The notes beneath the pieces were generated by a model. It had not been told where the DNA came from. It was given only the letters and a program-made list of their open reading frames with translations, and made no database searches. From an uncultured Bacteroidales bacterium (GTDB lineage: Bacteria; Bacteroidota; Bacteroidia; Bacteroidales; UBA932), in NCBI GenBank assembly GCA_900318015.1, contig ONJB01000004.1, positions 186,001-250,000 on the forward strand: a stretch of DNA of 64,000 nucleotides, written 5' to 3'. Positions 17,167-24,416 of this stretch are shown here, piece by piece. The translations under genes were made by a program, and so were the position numbers. Each line of letters begins with the position of its first letter. Within the stretch, counting starts at the first letter, position 1.

Positions 17167-18013
17167 AGTTGATCTCTTGTATCCAATCGAGGAATTCGGC
17201 CTGCCAACGGGCCGTTTCCTCCGTAAACTTCTCCGGGTCCGCGCCGAATCCGTGCCCGCCCGTCCGGTAACGGATGGTGCGGTGCGGCACGCCCTTTTCC
17301 GTCAAGGCGGCGTCCAGCAGGTCCGCATTGTGCGGGTCCACCACCGGGTCGTCGTCACAGCGGAGCAGGAACACGGGCGGTGTATCGGGCCGCACGTGGC
17401 ACTCGAGCGAAAGGGAATCGCGCAAGGCCTGGTCCCCGGTCCTACCATCGCCCAGCAGGCCGCGCCGGGACCGGGCGTGGGTGCAGGAATCGCGCATGGA
17501 CACGACCGGATAGACGGGCGCCACGAAATCCGGACGCAGCGGAGTTCCCGCCGCGCGCTTCGTGAAATCCGTCCCGAAAAACTCCGCCGCCGACATCACC
17601 AGGTGCCCGCCGGCGGAGAAGCCCATCGCGCCCACGGGGCCGTCGAACTGCCGCCGGACCAGGGTGATGGCCCGCTGCAGGTCCGCGATCATGTCCGGAT
17701 GCCGGTTGCCGCCGAACAGGGCCCGGGTGTGGAAGGTGAAGTTGAACCAGCCGCCCGTGCGGTACAGGAGCACGTAAGCGGCGATGCCGTTCCCGGCGAG
17801 CCAATCGCCGACCCGGTCGCCTTCCCCCTCCTTGTCCAGCCAGAAATAGCTGCCGCCCGGGCACACGACCACGGCGGCCTTCGGCTCCCCTTCCGGCAGG
17901 TAGGCCGTCAGGGTGGAGCCGGCCCGCACGGACGTGCCTTCCCAGATCTTCACGGTCTGGGCCTGCAAGGCCGTGCACAGCACGAGTAACAGGAGGGTCA
18001 GGAATCTTCGCAT
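17153..18013 (-). CDS. Secreted alpha/beta hydrolase (BD-FAE-like)
   Basis: A 286-residue esterase-like protein with a signal peptide (MRRFLTLLLLVLCTALQA). Catalytic triad: Ser in GFSAGGHL, Asp in RCDDDPVVDPHN and His in GGHGFG; the oxyanion block VVVCPGGSYFWL precedes it. Substrates of this branch include acetyl, feruloyl and other small esters. It overlaps the end of the MMPL fusion gene by 16 bases (or 25 if the first Met at 18022 is used) and the CoA-ligase start by 14. It is unusual to find two secreted esterases (this and the SGNH gene) in one lipid-type operon; they may release or tailor the exported product. Confidence 0.85.
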   Translation of the reverse strand: MRRFLTLLLLVLCTALQAQTVKIWEGTSVRAGSTLTAYLPEGEPKAAVVVCPGGSYFWLDKEGEGDRVGDWLAGNGIAAYVLLYRTGGWFNFTFHTRALFGGNRHPDMIADLQRAITLVRRQFDGPVGAMGFSAGGHLVMSAAEFFGTDFTKRAAGTPLRPDFVAPVYPVVSMRDSCTHARSRRGLLGDGRTGDQALRDSLSLECHVRPDTPPVFLLRCDDDPVVDPHNADLLDAALTEKGVPHRTIRYRTGGHGFGADPEKFTEETARWQAEFLDWIQEINYGRH

Positions 18014-21000
18014 TTCCCACAAATATACGTCAAATTCTCCGGAACGCCCGCACAGCGGACGGCCGTCAGGTACTTGTCTTCGTCTTCCTCATAGGCCGTC
18101 ACCTGCATGTCAGGATGCGTCAGGGCGATGAGCAGTGCCTGCACGCCACATCCTGCCTCCCGGATGACCATCGATTCGCCGGTCAAGGCGTCGATCCCCT
18201 CCAGAACCTTGGGCTGCAGGGACTGGCCGATCTCACGACCGGCGTCCGCCCCTTTGTAGCGGTACAGCGACTGCACATACCAGGCATTGTACGCCGCCGT
18301 CTCGCGTTCGCGGCGGATGCGGGCGTACTCCCGCTCATAGTCGTGACGGACCTTCCGGGTGAACGCGGCGATATCGCCTTCCGGCACCTCGAACCGCTTG
18401 CCCACCTCCATAAACAGCCCGGCCTTCCGCAGGAGGAAGTCATGCTTGGGCAGGGCGTAACCGAAACCGTGGATGTAGAGCGGCAGGATGGGCAATCCCA
18501 GCGCCCGGGCGGAAAGGAAGGCGCCCCGGTGGAAACGCTGGATCCGGCAGTCCAGGCTCCGGGTTCCCTCCGGGAAGATGACGATGGAATAGCCCCGCGC
18601 CACGAGGTCTTTCATATGGGCCAGGTTCTTTTCCAGTCCTTCCATCACCGGGTAGAACTCCGCCTTCCGGATCAGATAGCCGTAGAACGGGCTGTTCCAG
18701 ACCCATTCGTTCGTGAGGAGGATCACCTTCGGATGCAGGGCGATGATGGGCAGGACGTCGAAATGGGACTGGTGGTTGCAGATATAGACGGCCGGCTTGG
18801 AGAAATCCTCCCCGTGCGGGTTGGACAGCGTGTAGGGACAGCCCGGGATGGCCTTCAGCGCCAGCCGGGCCGTCTTGGTCAGCGCCTTGCGATACCGTTC
18901 CCGTTTCCGGGGCGTGGGACCGCCCAGGAACAGGAAGAAGGTCCACACGGTCAGCCCCAGCATGGCCAGGAGGAACACGATGAAGATGTAGCCGGTCCGG
19001 AGGGAACTGCCCAACGTCCACGGCAGTTTGCGCGGCTGGCCTTTCTTCGTCGTCAGGAAGCGGAACACCAGCGGCGGAAGGTAGTAGGCCATCACCACCA
19101 CGGTAAACATGCCCACGATGGTCACGGCGGCCAGCGACCGCAGGGCCGGATGCTTCGCCACGATGAGGGCGCCGATGCCGATGAACATGATGAGGGCCGA
19201 GAGGACCACGGCGTTCTTGAACGACCGCAGGATCTTCTTGCCCGTCGCATATTCGTACATCAGCCCCTCGGTGATGAAGATGGAATAATCGTCCCCCTGG
19301 CCGAAGATGAAGGTGGCCAGGATGATGTTGACGATGTTGAACTGCAGGCCGAACAGGCGCATCGTCCCGAGGATCCAGATCCAGCCCACCGCGAGCGGCA
19401 GGAAAGCGGTGACACCCATCGTCAGGCCCAGGGACAGGCACAGGAAGAAAAGGACGATGACGCTGCACAGGAGGCCGATCCGGTCGAAATCCTCCGACAG
19501 CATCCGCGCCAGCGTGCCGGACACGTCGTCCATCGAGAAGCAGAAGGCGCCGTCGGGCAGGGCCGTACGCAGGGCCGCCTTGGCCGCCTCCAGGTCATCC
19601 GTCTTCAAATAATTGACCACCTGCACCTTTTCCTCCCCCGGAAGGTACATCGCCGTTCCCAGCGTCCCGGTAATCGGAGCGAAATAGTCCACATCCTGCA
19701 CCGCCCAGCCTTCGTCCAGCACCTCGAAGAAAGGCTGGAAGGCATGGGCCGTGAAACCGGCCTTCAGACCGGCGTCGATGATGCGGTCCGACAGGTCGGG
19801 ACGGGCCTCCAGGAAGGCGTTCCAACGGGCCAGGCGCTTCGCCTGCTCCTGCTTCGATGGCAGGAACGTGCCCAGGCCGGAGAAGCCGGTTGCTGAGCCT
19901 GTCGAAGCACCGGCATCCACGGCGGCCTGGAGCGCTTCGTTGCACCGCAGCGCTTCCTCCGCCGTCGCGCCGGAGGCCACCACGTACACGGTCGATGCAC
20001 CATCGGCGGAAGCGCCCATTTCCTCCAGGATGGCGAAACCACGCTCCTGCTCTGGAGTCATGTAGTTGATGTGGTGCATGTCCGCGTCGAAGGAAATGCC
20101 CCGGCTGAGCCAGTAGAGGACGGCCGTCACGGCGAGGAAGCCGATGAAAACCCATTTCCGGGCCTTGGGAGAAAGGTGGATGTGCCGGTCCAAGTCCAGT
20201 TTCAAGGTGTTCCGGGGCCGGGTGGCCGCCGGGACGAATACGGGCAGGAACACCAGCACGAACAGGATCGTCCCCACCAGCATCATCGCGCCGATGAAAC
20301 CGAAATCGTGCAGGGCCCCCGCCTTCAGCAGGAGCAGCGACAGGAAGGCGCCCACGGTGGTGATGTTGCCCACCAGCAGCGGATTGACCTGGTCCGCGAG
20401 GGCCTTGCGCTTGTCAGGCTGGTATTTCAGGTGGTCCACATAGTGGAGCGGGTAGTTCACGGCGATGCCGATGATCATGGAACCGATACCCAGCACGATG
20501 AGCGATACCGAACTCTTGAAGCAGGCGATGATCCCGAGGGCAAACAGGGCGCCGGTGAGGATGGACACGAGGATCCAGAACACGTCGGCAAAGCGTTTAT
20601 AGCTGAGCCACAGGACGATGCAGATCAGCAGGGCGGCGATGGCCAGGGCCAGGAAGGAGTCCTTCTTGATCCTGGACGCATTTCCTACGGCCACCTCGGG
20701 GCCGCCGCTCGAGAAGATGCGGATGTCCGGGAACTGGGCCGCCGTCCGCGCCTTGACGGTATCCGTCAGGGCAACCAGCTGCGCATTTTTCCCCGACTCG
20801 CTACCGCCGAACGGCGAATTGAACAGGACGACGCCGGTGCGGCCGTCGCCCGTGAACAGGAAGCCGTCCTCCACGCGGCTCTTCGTGGCCGGATTCAGCG
20901 CTTCCAACCGTTGCAGAACCGGAGAGAACAGACCCAGCGGGTCACTGCGGAGATACTGGGAAGTGAAGCTCGAGCCCATGGAGTAGAAACTCCGCTCGTT

Positions 21001-21495
21001 TTCCGTCATCCGCTCCTCCACATAGCCAGGGATAGCCAGGAGGGAATCCATACGGGCATAGTCGGCCTCCGTCAGGAAATAGGGCCAATGGGAACGGATG
21101 AAACCGAAGACCTCCTCCACGGCGCCCGCGTCGGCGGCTACCTGCAAGTCCGGCACCAGGCGGCCGACGGTAGCGTGGCGGCCGTCGGTGGTGGCGGTGA
21201 CCGTGTCGACATCGGCCCAGTTCTCGCCGAAGGCGGTCATCGCGTCCATCAGGCGGTCGGTATCCTCCCCGTCGGATTCGAAGAAAACGGCCATCCGGTC
21301 CTGTCCGAGGCGGTTGTAGACGTCGGAATAGCGCCTGCTTTCCTCGCTCTGCGGCAGGAAGGCCGTAATATCCTCCTCGTAGTGGACCCGAAGGGCGGAG
21401 AAGGCGCAGAGGCCCAGGATGAAGACCAGGAGGAGGACCGCGCGGCCCTTATGCGCCGACAGCCAGTCGTAGATATGCAGGACGATCCCTTTCAT
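17998..21495 (-). CDS. MMPL/RND-type exporter fused to a PlsC acyltransferase and a methyltransferase-like tail
   Basis: A 1165-residue inner-membrane fusion. Residues about 1-800 form an MMPL/RND lipid exporter: an N-terminal membrane helix, a periplasmic loop, a sterol-sensing-like bundle (SLIVLGIGSMIIGIAVNYPLHY), a second loop and a second bundle with FIFGQGDDYSIFITEG. Residues about 865-1060 are an acyltransferase with CNHQSHFDVLP and FPEGTRSLD. The last 90 residues contain a Gly-poor methyltransferase-like remnant (IREAGCGVQALLIAL, TAYEEDEDKYLTAVR). The start at 21495 forms ATGA with the GT2 stop. Exporters of this type occur in aryl-polyene and flexirubin clusters; the fused acyltransferase suggests acylation is coupled to flipping. 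It contains a 21-bp palindromic repeat in frame (19888-19908, residues ASTGSAT). Confidence 0.9.
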   Translation of the reverse strand: MKGIVLHIYDWLSAHKGRAVLLLVFILGLCAFSALRVHYEEDITAFLPQSEESRRYSDVYNRLGQDRMAVFFESDGEDTDRLMDAMTAFGENWADVDTVTATTDGRHATVGRLVPDLQVAADAGAVEEVFGFIRSHWPYFLTEADYARMDSLLAIPGYVEERMTENERSFYSMGSSFTSQYLRSDPLGLFSPVLQRLEALNPATKSRVEDGFLFTGDGRTGVVLFNSPFGGSESGKNAQLVALTDTVKARTAAQFPDIRIFSSGGPEVAVGNASRIKKDSFLALAIAALLICIVLWLSYKRFADVFWILVSILTGALFALGIIACFKSSVSLIVLGIGSMIIGIAVNYPLHYVDHLKYQPDKRKALADQVNPLLVGNITTVGAFLSLLLLKAGALHDFGFIGAMMLVGTILFVLVFLPVFVPAATRPRNTLKLDLDRHIHLSPKARKWVFIGFLAVTAVLYWLSRGISFDADMHHINYMTPEQERGFAILEEMGASADGASTVYVVASGATAEEALRCNEALQAAVDAGASTGSATGFSGLGTFLPSKQEQAKRLARWNAFLEARPDLSDRIIDAGLKAGFTAHAFQPFFEVLDEGWAVQDVDYFAPITGTLGTAMYLPGEEKVQVVNYLKTDDLEAAKAALRTALPDGAFCFSMDDVSGTLARMLSEDFDRIGLLCSVIVLFFLCLSLGLTMGVTAFLPLAVGWIWILGTMRLFGLQFNIVNIILATFIFGQGDDYSIFITEGLMYEYATGKKILRSFKNAVVLSALIMFIGIGALIVAKHPALRSLAAVTIVGMFTVVVMAYYLPPLVFRFLTTKKGQPRKLPWTLGSSLRTGYIFIVFLLAMLGLTVWTFFLFLGGPTPRKRERYRKALTKTARLALKAIPGCPYTLSNPHGEDFSKPAVYICNHQSHFDVLPIIALHPKVILLTNEWVWNSPFYGYLIRKAEFYPVMEGLEKNLAHMKDLVARGYSIVIFPEGTRSLDCRIQRFHRGAFLSARALGLPILPLYIHGFGYALPKHDFLLRKAGLFMEVGKRFEVPEGDIAAFTRKVRHDYEREYARIRRERETAAYNAWYVQSLYRYKGADAGREIGQSLQPKVLEGIDALTGESMVIREAGCGVQALLIALTHPDMQVTAYEEDEDKYLTAVRCAGVPENLTYICGKCEDS
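19888..19908. repeat. Short palindromic repeat embedded in the exporter gene
   Basis: Twenty-one bases identical to 42047-42067 inside hutI, read in the same frame in both genes and giving ASTGSAT. Core on the minus strand: GCTTCGACAGGCTCAG. The flanks form an imperfect CCGGT/ACCGG inverted repeat. The motif lies in a variable linker of the second periplasmic loop. Confidence 0.8.
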
Positions 21496-22202
21496 CGGCC
21501 GAGGAGCATCCGGGGATAACCATAGACCAGGGCAAGCACGCACAGGACGGTGTTCAGCACGCTGATCCGGAAGAAATCGGCGAAGGGCCGGAAATGGGAT
21601 ACGCGGTCCTCGGGATAGTACACCCGCACCGGGACCGGGACGATCCGGAGGTTCTTCCAGGCGGAAAAGACGAGGAGCGTGAGTTCCGCCTCATACCGGG
21701 CGGTCAGGAGTTTCAGGGACGGGAGGTCTTCCAGCGGGTAGACGCGGAAACCGGTCTGCGTATCGGGGAGTTTCCGTCCGGTCTGGACGGTGAACCAGAA
21801 ATTCGAGAACTTGTTCGCGAACGTGTTGCCGGAGGGCATTCCGTCGGCCGTGAGGTTGCGGCTGCCCACGACGAGCGTCCGCTCCCCTGCCGCGGCGACG
21901 AGCGCCGGGATGTCCGCGGGATCGTGCTGGCCGTCCGCGTCCAGCGTCAAGGCGAACCGATAACCGAGCTTCCGGGCGGCTTCCAGGCCGGTCTTGAGGG
22001 CCCGGCCTTTCCCCCGGTTGGTTTCGTGCCGCAAGACCCGGATGTCCAGGTCCTTCAGCTTTTCCTGCGTATCGTCCGTACTGCCGTCGTCCACGACGAT
22101 CACCGGGAGTCCCTGCCGGAGGACGCCGCGGACCACGTCCGCGACCGTCCCGCCGTTGTTGAACGTCGGGATGACGGCGCAGATATGACGGGGATCGGTC
22201 AC
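21492..22202 (-). CDS. Family 2 glycosyltransferase (dolichyl-phosphate mannose synthase-like)
   Basis: A 236-residue GT-A glycosyltransferase with AVIPTFNNGGTVADVV, VVDDGSTDDT, the metal-binding block TLDADGQHDP and a QTGFRVYP acceptor block. The C-terminal stretch (SVLNTVLCVLALVYG) is hydrophobic and probably membrane-attached. It transfers a sugar from a nucleotide donor to a lipid, most likely on the cytoplasmic face. Overlaps the dehydratase gene by 4 bases and the exporter gene by 4 (ATGA), which makes sequential translation likely. GT2 enzymes are regular members of aryl-polyene-like clusters. Confidence 0.9.
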   Translation of the reverse strand: MTDPRHICAVIPTFNNGGTVADVVRGVLRQGLPVIVVDDGSTDDTQEKLKDLDIRVLRHETNRGKGRALKTGLEAARKLGYRFALTLDADGQHDPADIPALVAAAGERTLVVGSRNLTADGMPSGNTFANKFSNFWFTVQTGRKLPDTQTGFRVYPLEDLPSLKLLTARYEAELTLLVFSAWKNLRIVPVPVRVYYPEDRVSHFRPFADFFRISVLNTVLCVLALVYGYPRMLLGR

Positions 22203-22549
22203 GCCACGGACAGGCTCATTTTAGCACAGAGGGTCTCTCCGGACAGGATTTCCACGGTCCGTTCGCTCCCTTCCCCGCCCAGGTTGAACCGGAGTTCCAT
22301 TCCTTCGACCGGGATGATCGGGCTCGTGAACTTGATGTTCTTCGCCCCCACCAGTTGAACTTTCTCGTCATGGCCGACCTGATCGGCCATCTCTGCGATC
22401 AGTTCCAGCGCTATCTCCACCAGGCACACGCCCGGCGTGATGGGATACCCCGGGAAATGCCCCTGGTAAACGGGGCTTTCCGGCAGCAGGCGGATGGTCG
22501 CGCCGGCCGCGTCGACCGCGATGGTCTCGTAGAGGATTCCCTGCAGCAT
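22199..22549 (-). CDS. Hotdog-fold 3-hydroxyacyl-ACP dehydratase (FabZ/ApeI-like)
   Basis: A 116-residue single hotdog domain. The block VYQGHFPGYPITPGVCLVEIALE has the FabZ/FabA catalytic His (GHFPG) and the acidic partner (VEIALE). It would dehydrate a 3-hydroxyacyl-ACP during chain extension, yet no ketosynthase, ketoreductase or ACP gene is in the window, so the carrier must be encoded elsewhere or be that of housekeeping fatty-acid synthesis. The start at 22549 (MLQGILYE) was chosen because the upstream gene stops one base before it; an earlier Met lies inside that gene. Confidence 0.88.
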   Translation of the reverse strand: MLQGILYETIAVDAAGATIRLLPESPVYQGHFPGYPITPGVCLVEIALELIAEMADQVGHDEKVQLVGAKNIKFTSPIIPVEGMELRFNLGGEGSERTVEILSGETLCAKMSLSVA

Positions 22550-22550
22550 C

Positions 22551-23072
22551 TTATTCTTTTTCAAACAGTTTGGCATCCACCGGCCGATTTACGACGAGGT
22601 CCTTGAACTCCAGCTGCGTCCAGTCGCCGTCCGGCGCCATGAGGAGGGCGGAGCGGAGCTGGAGCGACTGTTTGTCGGCATGGACGATGATTTCCCGGAA
22701 CAGGGACTTGAGGTCCCGGCGGACCGGCACCAGCTTCACGGTGAGGTCCTCTCCTTCCAAGACTGTCGCGGTGAAGTCCTTCTCCGTGGGCATCCGGAAG
22801 CGGCGGCCGGCGATGGCCAGTTCTCCGCTGGAGACGAATACGCTCGGATAGGGCTTGAGTACCTCCCAGCGGATGCGGTCGGGGCTCGCCAGAACCATCC
22901 GGCCCTCGCTCCGGAGATCCTTCGTCAGCATGGCGCTGTGCCGCGTCTGGACAAAGGAGAGCTGCAGTGTCTCGTAGGTATTGGCCGCCTTCAGGCGGTC
23001 CAGGATGTTCTCCTGGGCCGATGCGGCCAGCGCCAGCGCCAGGCCGGCCAGTATGAGGAGCCAGCGTTTCAT
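22551..23072 (-). CDS. LolA-like outer-membrane lipoprotein carrier protein
   Basis: A 173-residue periplasmic protein with a signal peptide (MKRWLLILAGLALALAASA) and the LolA-type half-barrel pattern: LQLSFVQTRHSAML, LRSEGRMVLASPDRIRWEVLKPYPSVFV and FKDLVVNRPVDAKLFEKE. Dedicated LolA paralogues are a hallmark of aryl-polyene-like clusters, where they probably carry the lipid product across the periplasm. It overlaps the transporter gene upstream (ATGA) and abuts the dehydratase. The cell presumably has another LolA for ordinary lipoproteins. Confidence 0.88.
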   Translation of the reverse strand: MKRWLLILAGLALALAASAQENILDRLKAANTYETLQLSFVQTRHSAMLTKDLRSEGRMVLASPDRIRWEVLKPYPSVFVSSGELAIAGRRFRMPTEKDFTATVLEGEDLTVKLVPVRRDLKSLFREIIVHADKQSLQLRSALLMAPDGDWTQLEFKDLVVNRPVDAKLFEKE

Positions 23073-23422
23073 CGGGCGATCAGGACACAGCCGGAAATGA
23101 CCAGGAACACGCCGATCCACTGCACCCAGTTCACCTGCTCATGGAACACGAGGATGGCCGCCACCATCCCGAACGCATAGCTCAGGCAGGACAGCGGATA
23201 GGCGATGCTGAAGGGGAAATGCTTCAGGATGTACAGCCACAGGACCGTGGCGACGCCGAAGGAAATCCCGCAGAACAGGAACCACCAGTTGGTGAGCTGG
23301 CTCTTGAAAAAAGACCAGGTCCAGCTGAAAGGCCCCGACGCGGCCAGGCCCAGCTTCAGCAGGACCTGCCCCCCGCAGAGGAACACGCTTTGCGTGACGG
23401 CAAGGATGACGAGTTTCCACAT
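23069..23422 (-). CDS. Small EamA/SMR-type membrane transporter
   Basis: A 117-residue protein with four predicted membrane helices (about 2-22, 33-52, 60-80 and 95-115), the size and layout of an EmrE/ArnE-like half transporter that would act as a dimer. Motifs: LLKLGLAASG, GVATVLWLYILKHFPFSIAYPLSCLSYA (split over helices 2-3) and a C-terminal GVFLVISGCVLIAR. In lipid A modification such proteins flip sugar-modified carrier lipids, which would suit an operon with a GT2 enzyme. The start at 23422 (MWKLVILAV) lies just 7 bases past a -7 box, so the transcript may be almost leaderless. First gene of the nine-gene operon. Confidence 0.82.
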   Translation of the reverse strand: MWKLVILAVTQSVFLCGGQVLLKLGLAASGPFSWTWSFFKSQLTNWWFLFCGISFGVATVLWLYILKHFPFSIAYPLSCLSYAFGMVAAILVFHEQVNWVQWIGVFLVISGCVLIAR

Positions 23423-23429
23423 AATTATA

Positions 23430-23461
23430 CAAAAATACGGAATCCCCCTCACAAATGCAAA
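23430..23461 (-). promoter_or_regulatory. Bacteroidota-type promoter for the nine-gene lipid operon
   Basis: On the minus strand TTTG (23461-23458), 20 bp, then TATTTTTG (23437-23430). The start codon at 23422 is 7 bases beyond the -7 box. The -33 region overlaps the T tract of the upstream terminator. Confidence 0.75.
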
Positions 23462-23491
23462 AAACGGGCGGTCCCGAAGGGCCGCCCGTCA
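23459..23491 (-). terminator. Rho-independent terminator after the EF-hand/Gly-repeat gene
   Basis: ACGGGCGG pairs with CCGCCCGT around a TTCG-capped inner stem; on the minus strand it runs into six T. It lies 20 bases past the stop of the 182-residue gene. Confidence 0.8.
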
Positions 23492-23509
23492 GATTCTCAG
23501 GGAACCGGA

Positions 23510-24058
23510 TTACTTCTTCTTGCCGAAGATGCCGCCGAGCACGCTGCCGGCGATGCTGCCGAGCACGCTGCCGTTGGAGGTCTTCTGCGCGGGAGCCGCG
23601 CCGCCAGCCAGGCTGCCGAGACCGCCGAGCACGCTGCCGAGGCCGCCGAGCACGCTGCCCTTGCCGCCCTTGAGGACGATGAGGATGTCGTTCAGGTCCA
23701 CGTCACCGTCGCCGTCCTGGTCCTTGAGGATGCCCTTGAGGCCGCCGAAAATCTTCGGGATGAGGGCGAGGAGGCCGCCACTGAGGACACTGCCGAGGTT
23801 GAGCTTGGACAAGAAATTGTTCTTGAACAGGTTGCCGGCCATCGCCGTGATCGGGCTCGTGTTCGCATCGGCCTTACCGGTGAGGAGGTTCTTGATCAGA
23901 TCGATACCGCCGGGAGCGGCCGCGGTCTTGGTCAGGGAACCGAGGATGGAGTCGGAGAGGCCGCCGAGGACCTGCTGCTGGACGTTGGACGGGATCTGGA
24001 GGTTGCTGCCAGACACGTTCTTGGTCACCTGCTGGAGGATGATGTCGCTGAGATTCAT
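23510..24058 (-). CDS. Unrecognised protein with one dockerin-like calcium loop and Gly-Ser-Val-Leu repeats
   Basis: A 182-residue protein without signal peptide that I do not recognise. The N-terminal 60 residues are helical and polar (MNLSDIILQQVTKN), vaguely like DUF937/YidB-type starts. The middle is hydrophobic (SVLSGGLLALIPKIFGGL). A single EF-hand loop DQDGDGDVDLND follows with ILIVLK, resembling half of a dockerin. The C-terminus consists of repeats GSVLGGLGSVLGGLG and GSVLGSIAGSVLGG, encoded by near-identical DNA units, and ends in GKKK. Monocistronic, with its own -7 box and terminator. Possible roles: calcium-dependent assembly or a self-associating structural protein; both are guesses. 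Confidence 0.7.
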   Translation of the reverse strand: MNLSDIILQQVTKNVSGSNLQIPSNVQQQVLGGLSDSILGSLTKTAAAPGGIDLIKNLLTGKADANTSPITAMAGNLFKNNFLSKLNLGSVLSGGLLALIPKIFGGLKGILKDQDGDGDVDLNDILIVLKGGKGSVLGGLGSVLGGLGSLAGGAAPAQKTSNGSVLGSIAGSVLGGIFGKKK

Positions 24059-24095
24059 ACTGTATTGGAATTAGTGTTTTGTGTTTTCAGTCAGG

Positions 24096-24103
24096 CAAAT
24101 ATA
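24096..24103 (-). promoter_or_regulatory. Candidate -7 element for the EF-hand/Gly-repeat gene
   Basis: TATATTTG on the minus strand, 37 bases before the start at 24058. No TTTG at the expected -33 distance. Confidence 0.55.
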
Positions 24104-24135
24104 ATGAAAAAACAAACACTTTCTCCGCAGGATAC

Positions 24136-24165
24136 AAAAAAAAAGACAACCTTTCGGCTGTCTTT
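24136..24165 (-). terminator. Rho-independent terminator after the tRNA-Lys pair
   Basis: On the minus strand AAGACAGCC-GAAA-GGTTGTCTT followed by a long T run (one G-T pair in the stem). It starts 6 bases after the encoded CCA of tRNA-Lys(CTT). Confidence 0.85.
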
Positions 24166-24170
24166 CTTTC

Positions 24171-24246
<76 letters not shown>

Positions 24247-24280
24247 ATTTCAGTATGTCCGGAAGACTCGCTTCCTCTTG

Positions 24281-24353
24281 TGACCCGTTCGGGGCTCGAA
24301 CCCGAGACCCCAACATTAAAAGTGTTGTGCTCTACCAACTGAGCTAACGAGTC
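24281..24353 (-). tRNA. tRNA-Lys (anticodon TTT), CCA not encoded
   Basis: A cloverleaf on the minus strand with acceptor stem GACTCGT/ACGGGTC, anticodon stem CAACA/TGTTG and loop CTTTTAA giving TTT, and a T arm with TTCGAGC. Discriminator A is followed by CAA, so the 3' CCA must be added by an enzyme. Upstream partner of tRNA-Lys(CTT), 34 bases apart, probably one transcript. Confidence 0.95.
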
Positions 24354-24416
24354 CTCCTTGTTTTCCCAAACGGGATTGCAAAGGTAGTAACTATTTTTGA
24401 ATCCGCAAGGTTTTTT

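Noticed and set aside
23520-23670. Tandem DNA satellite
   Set aside because: The repeated bases encode in-frame GSVLGG units of a real protein with its own promoter and terminator.
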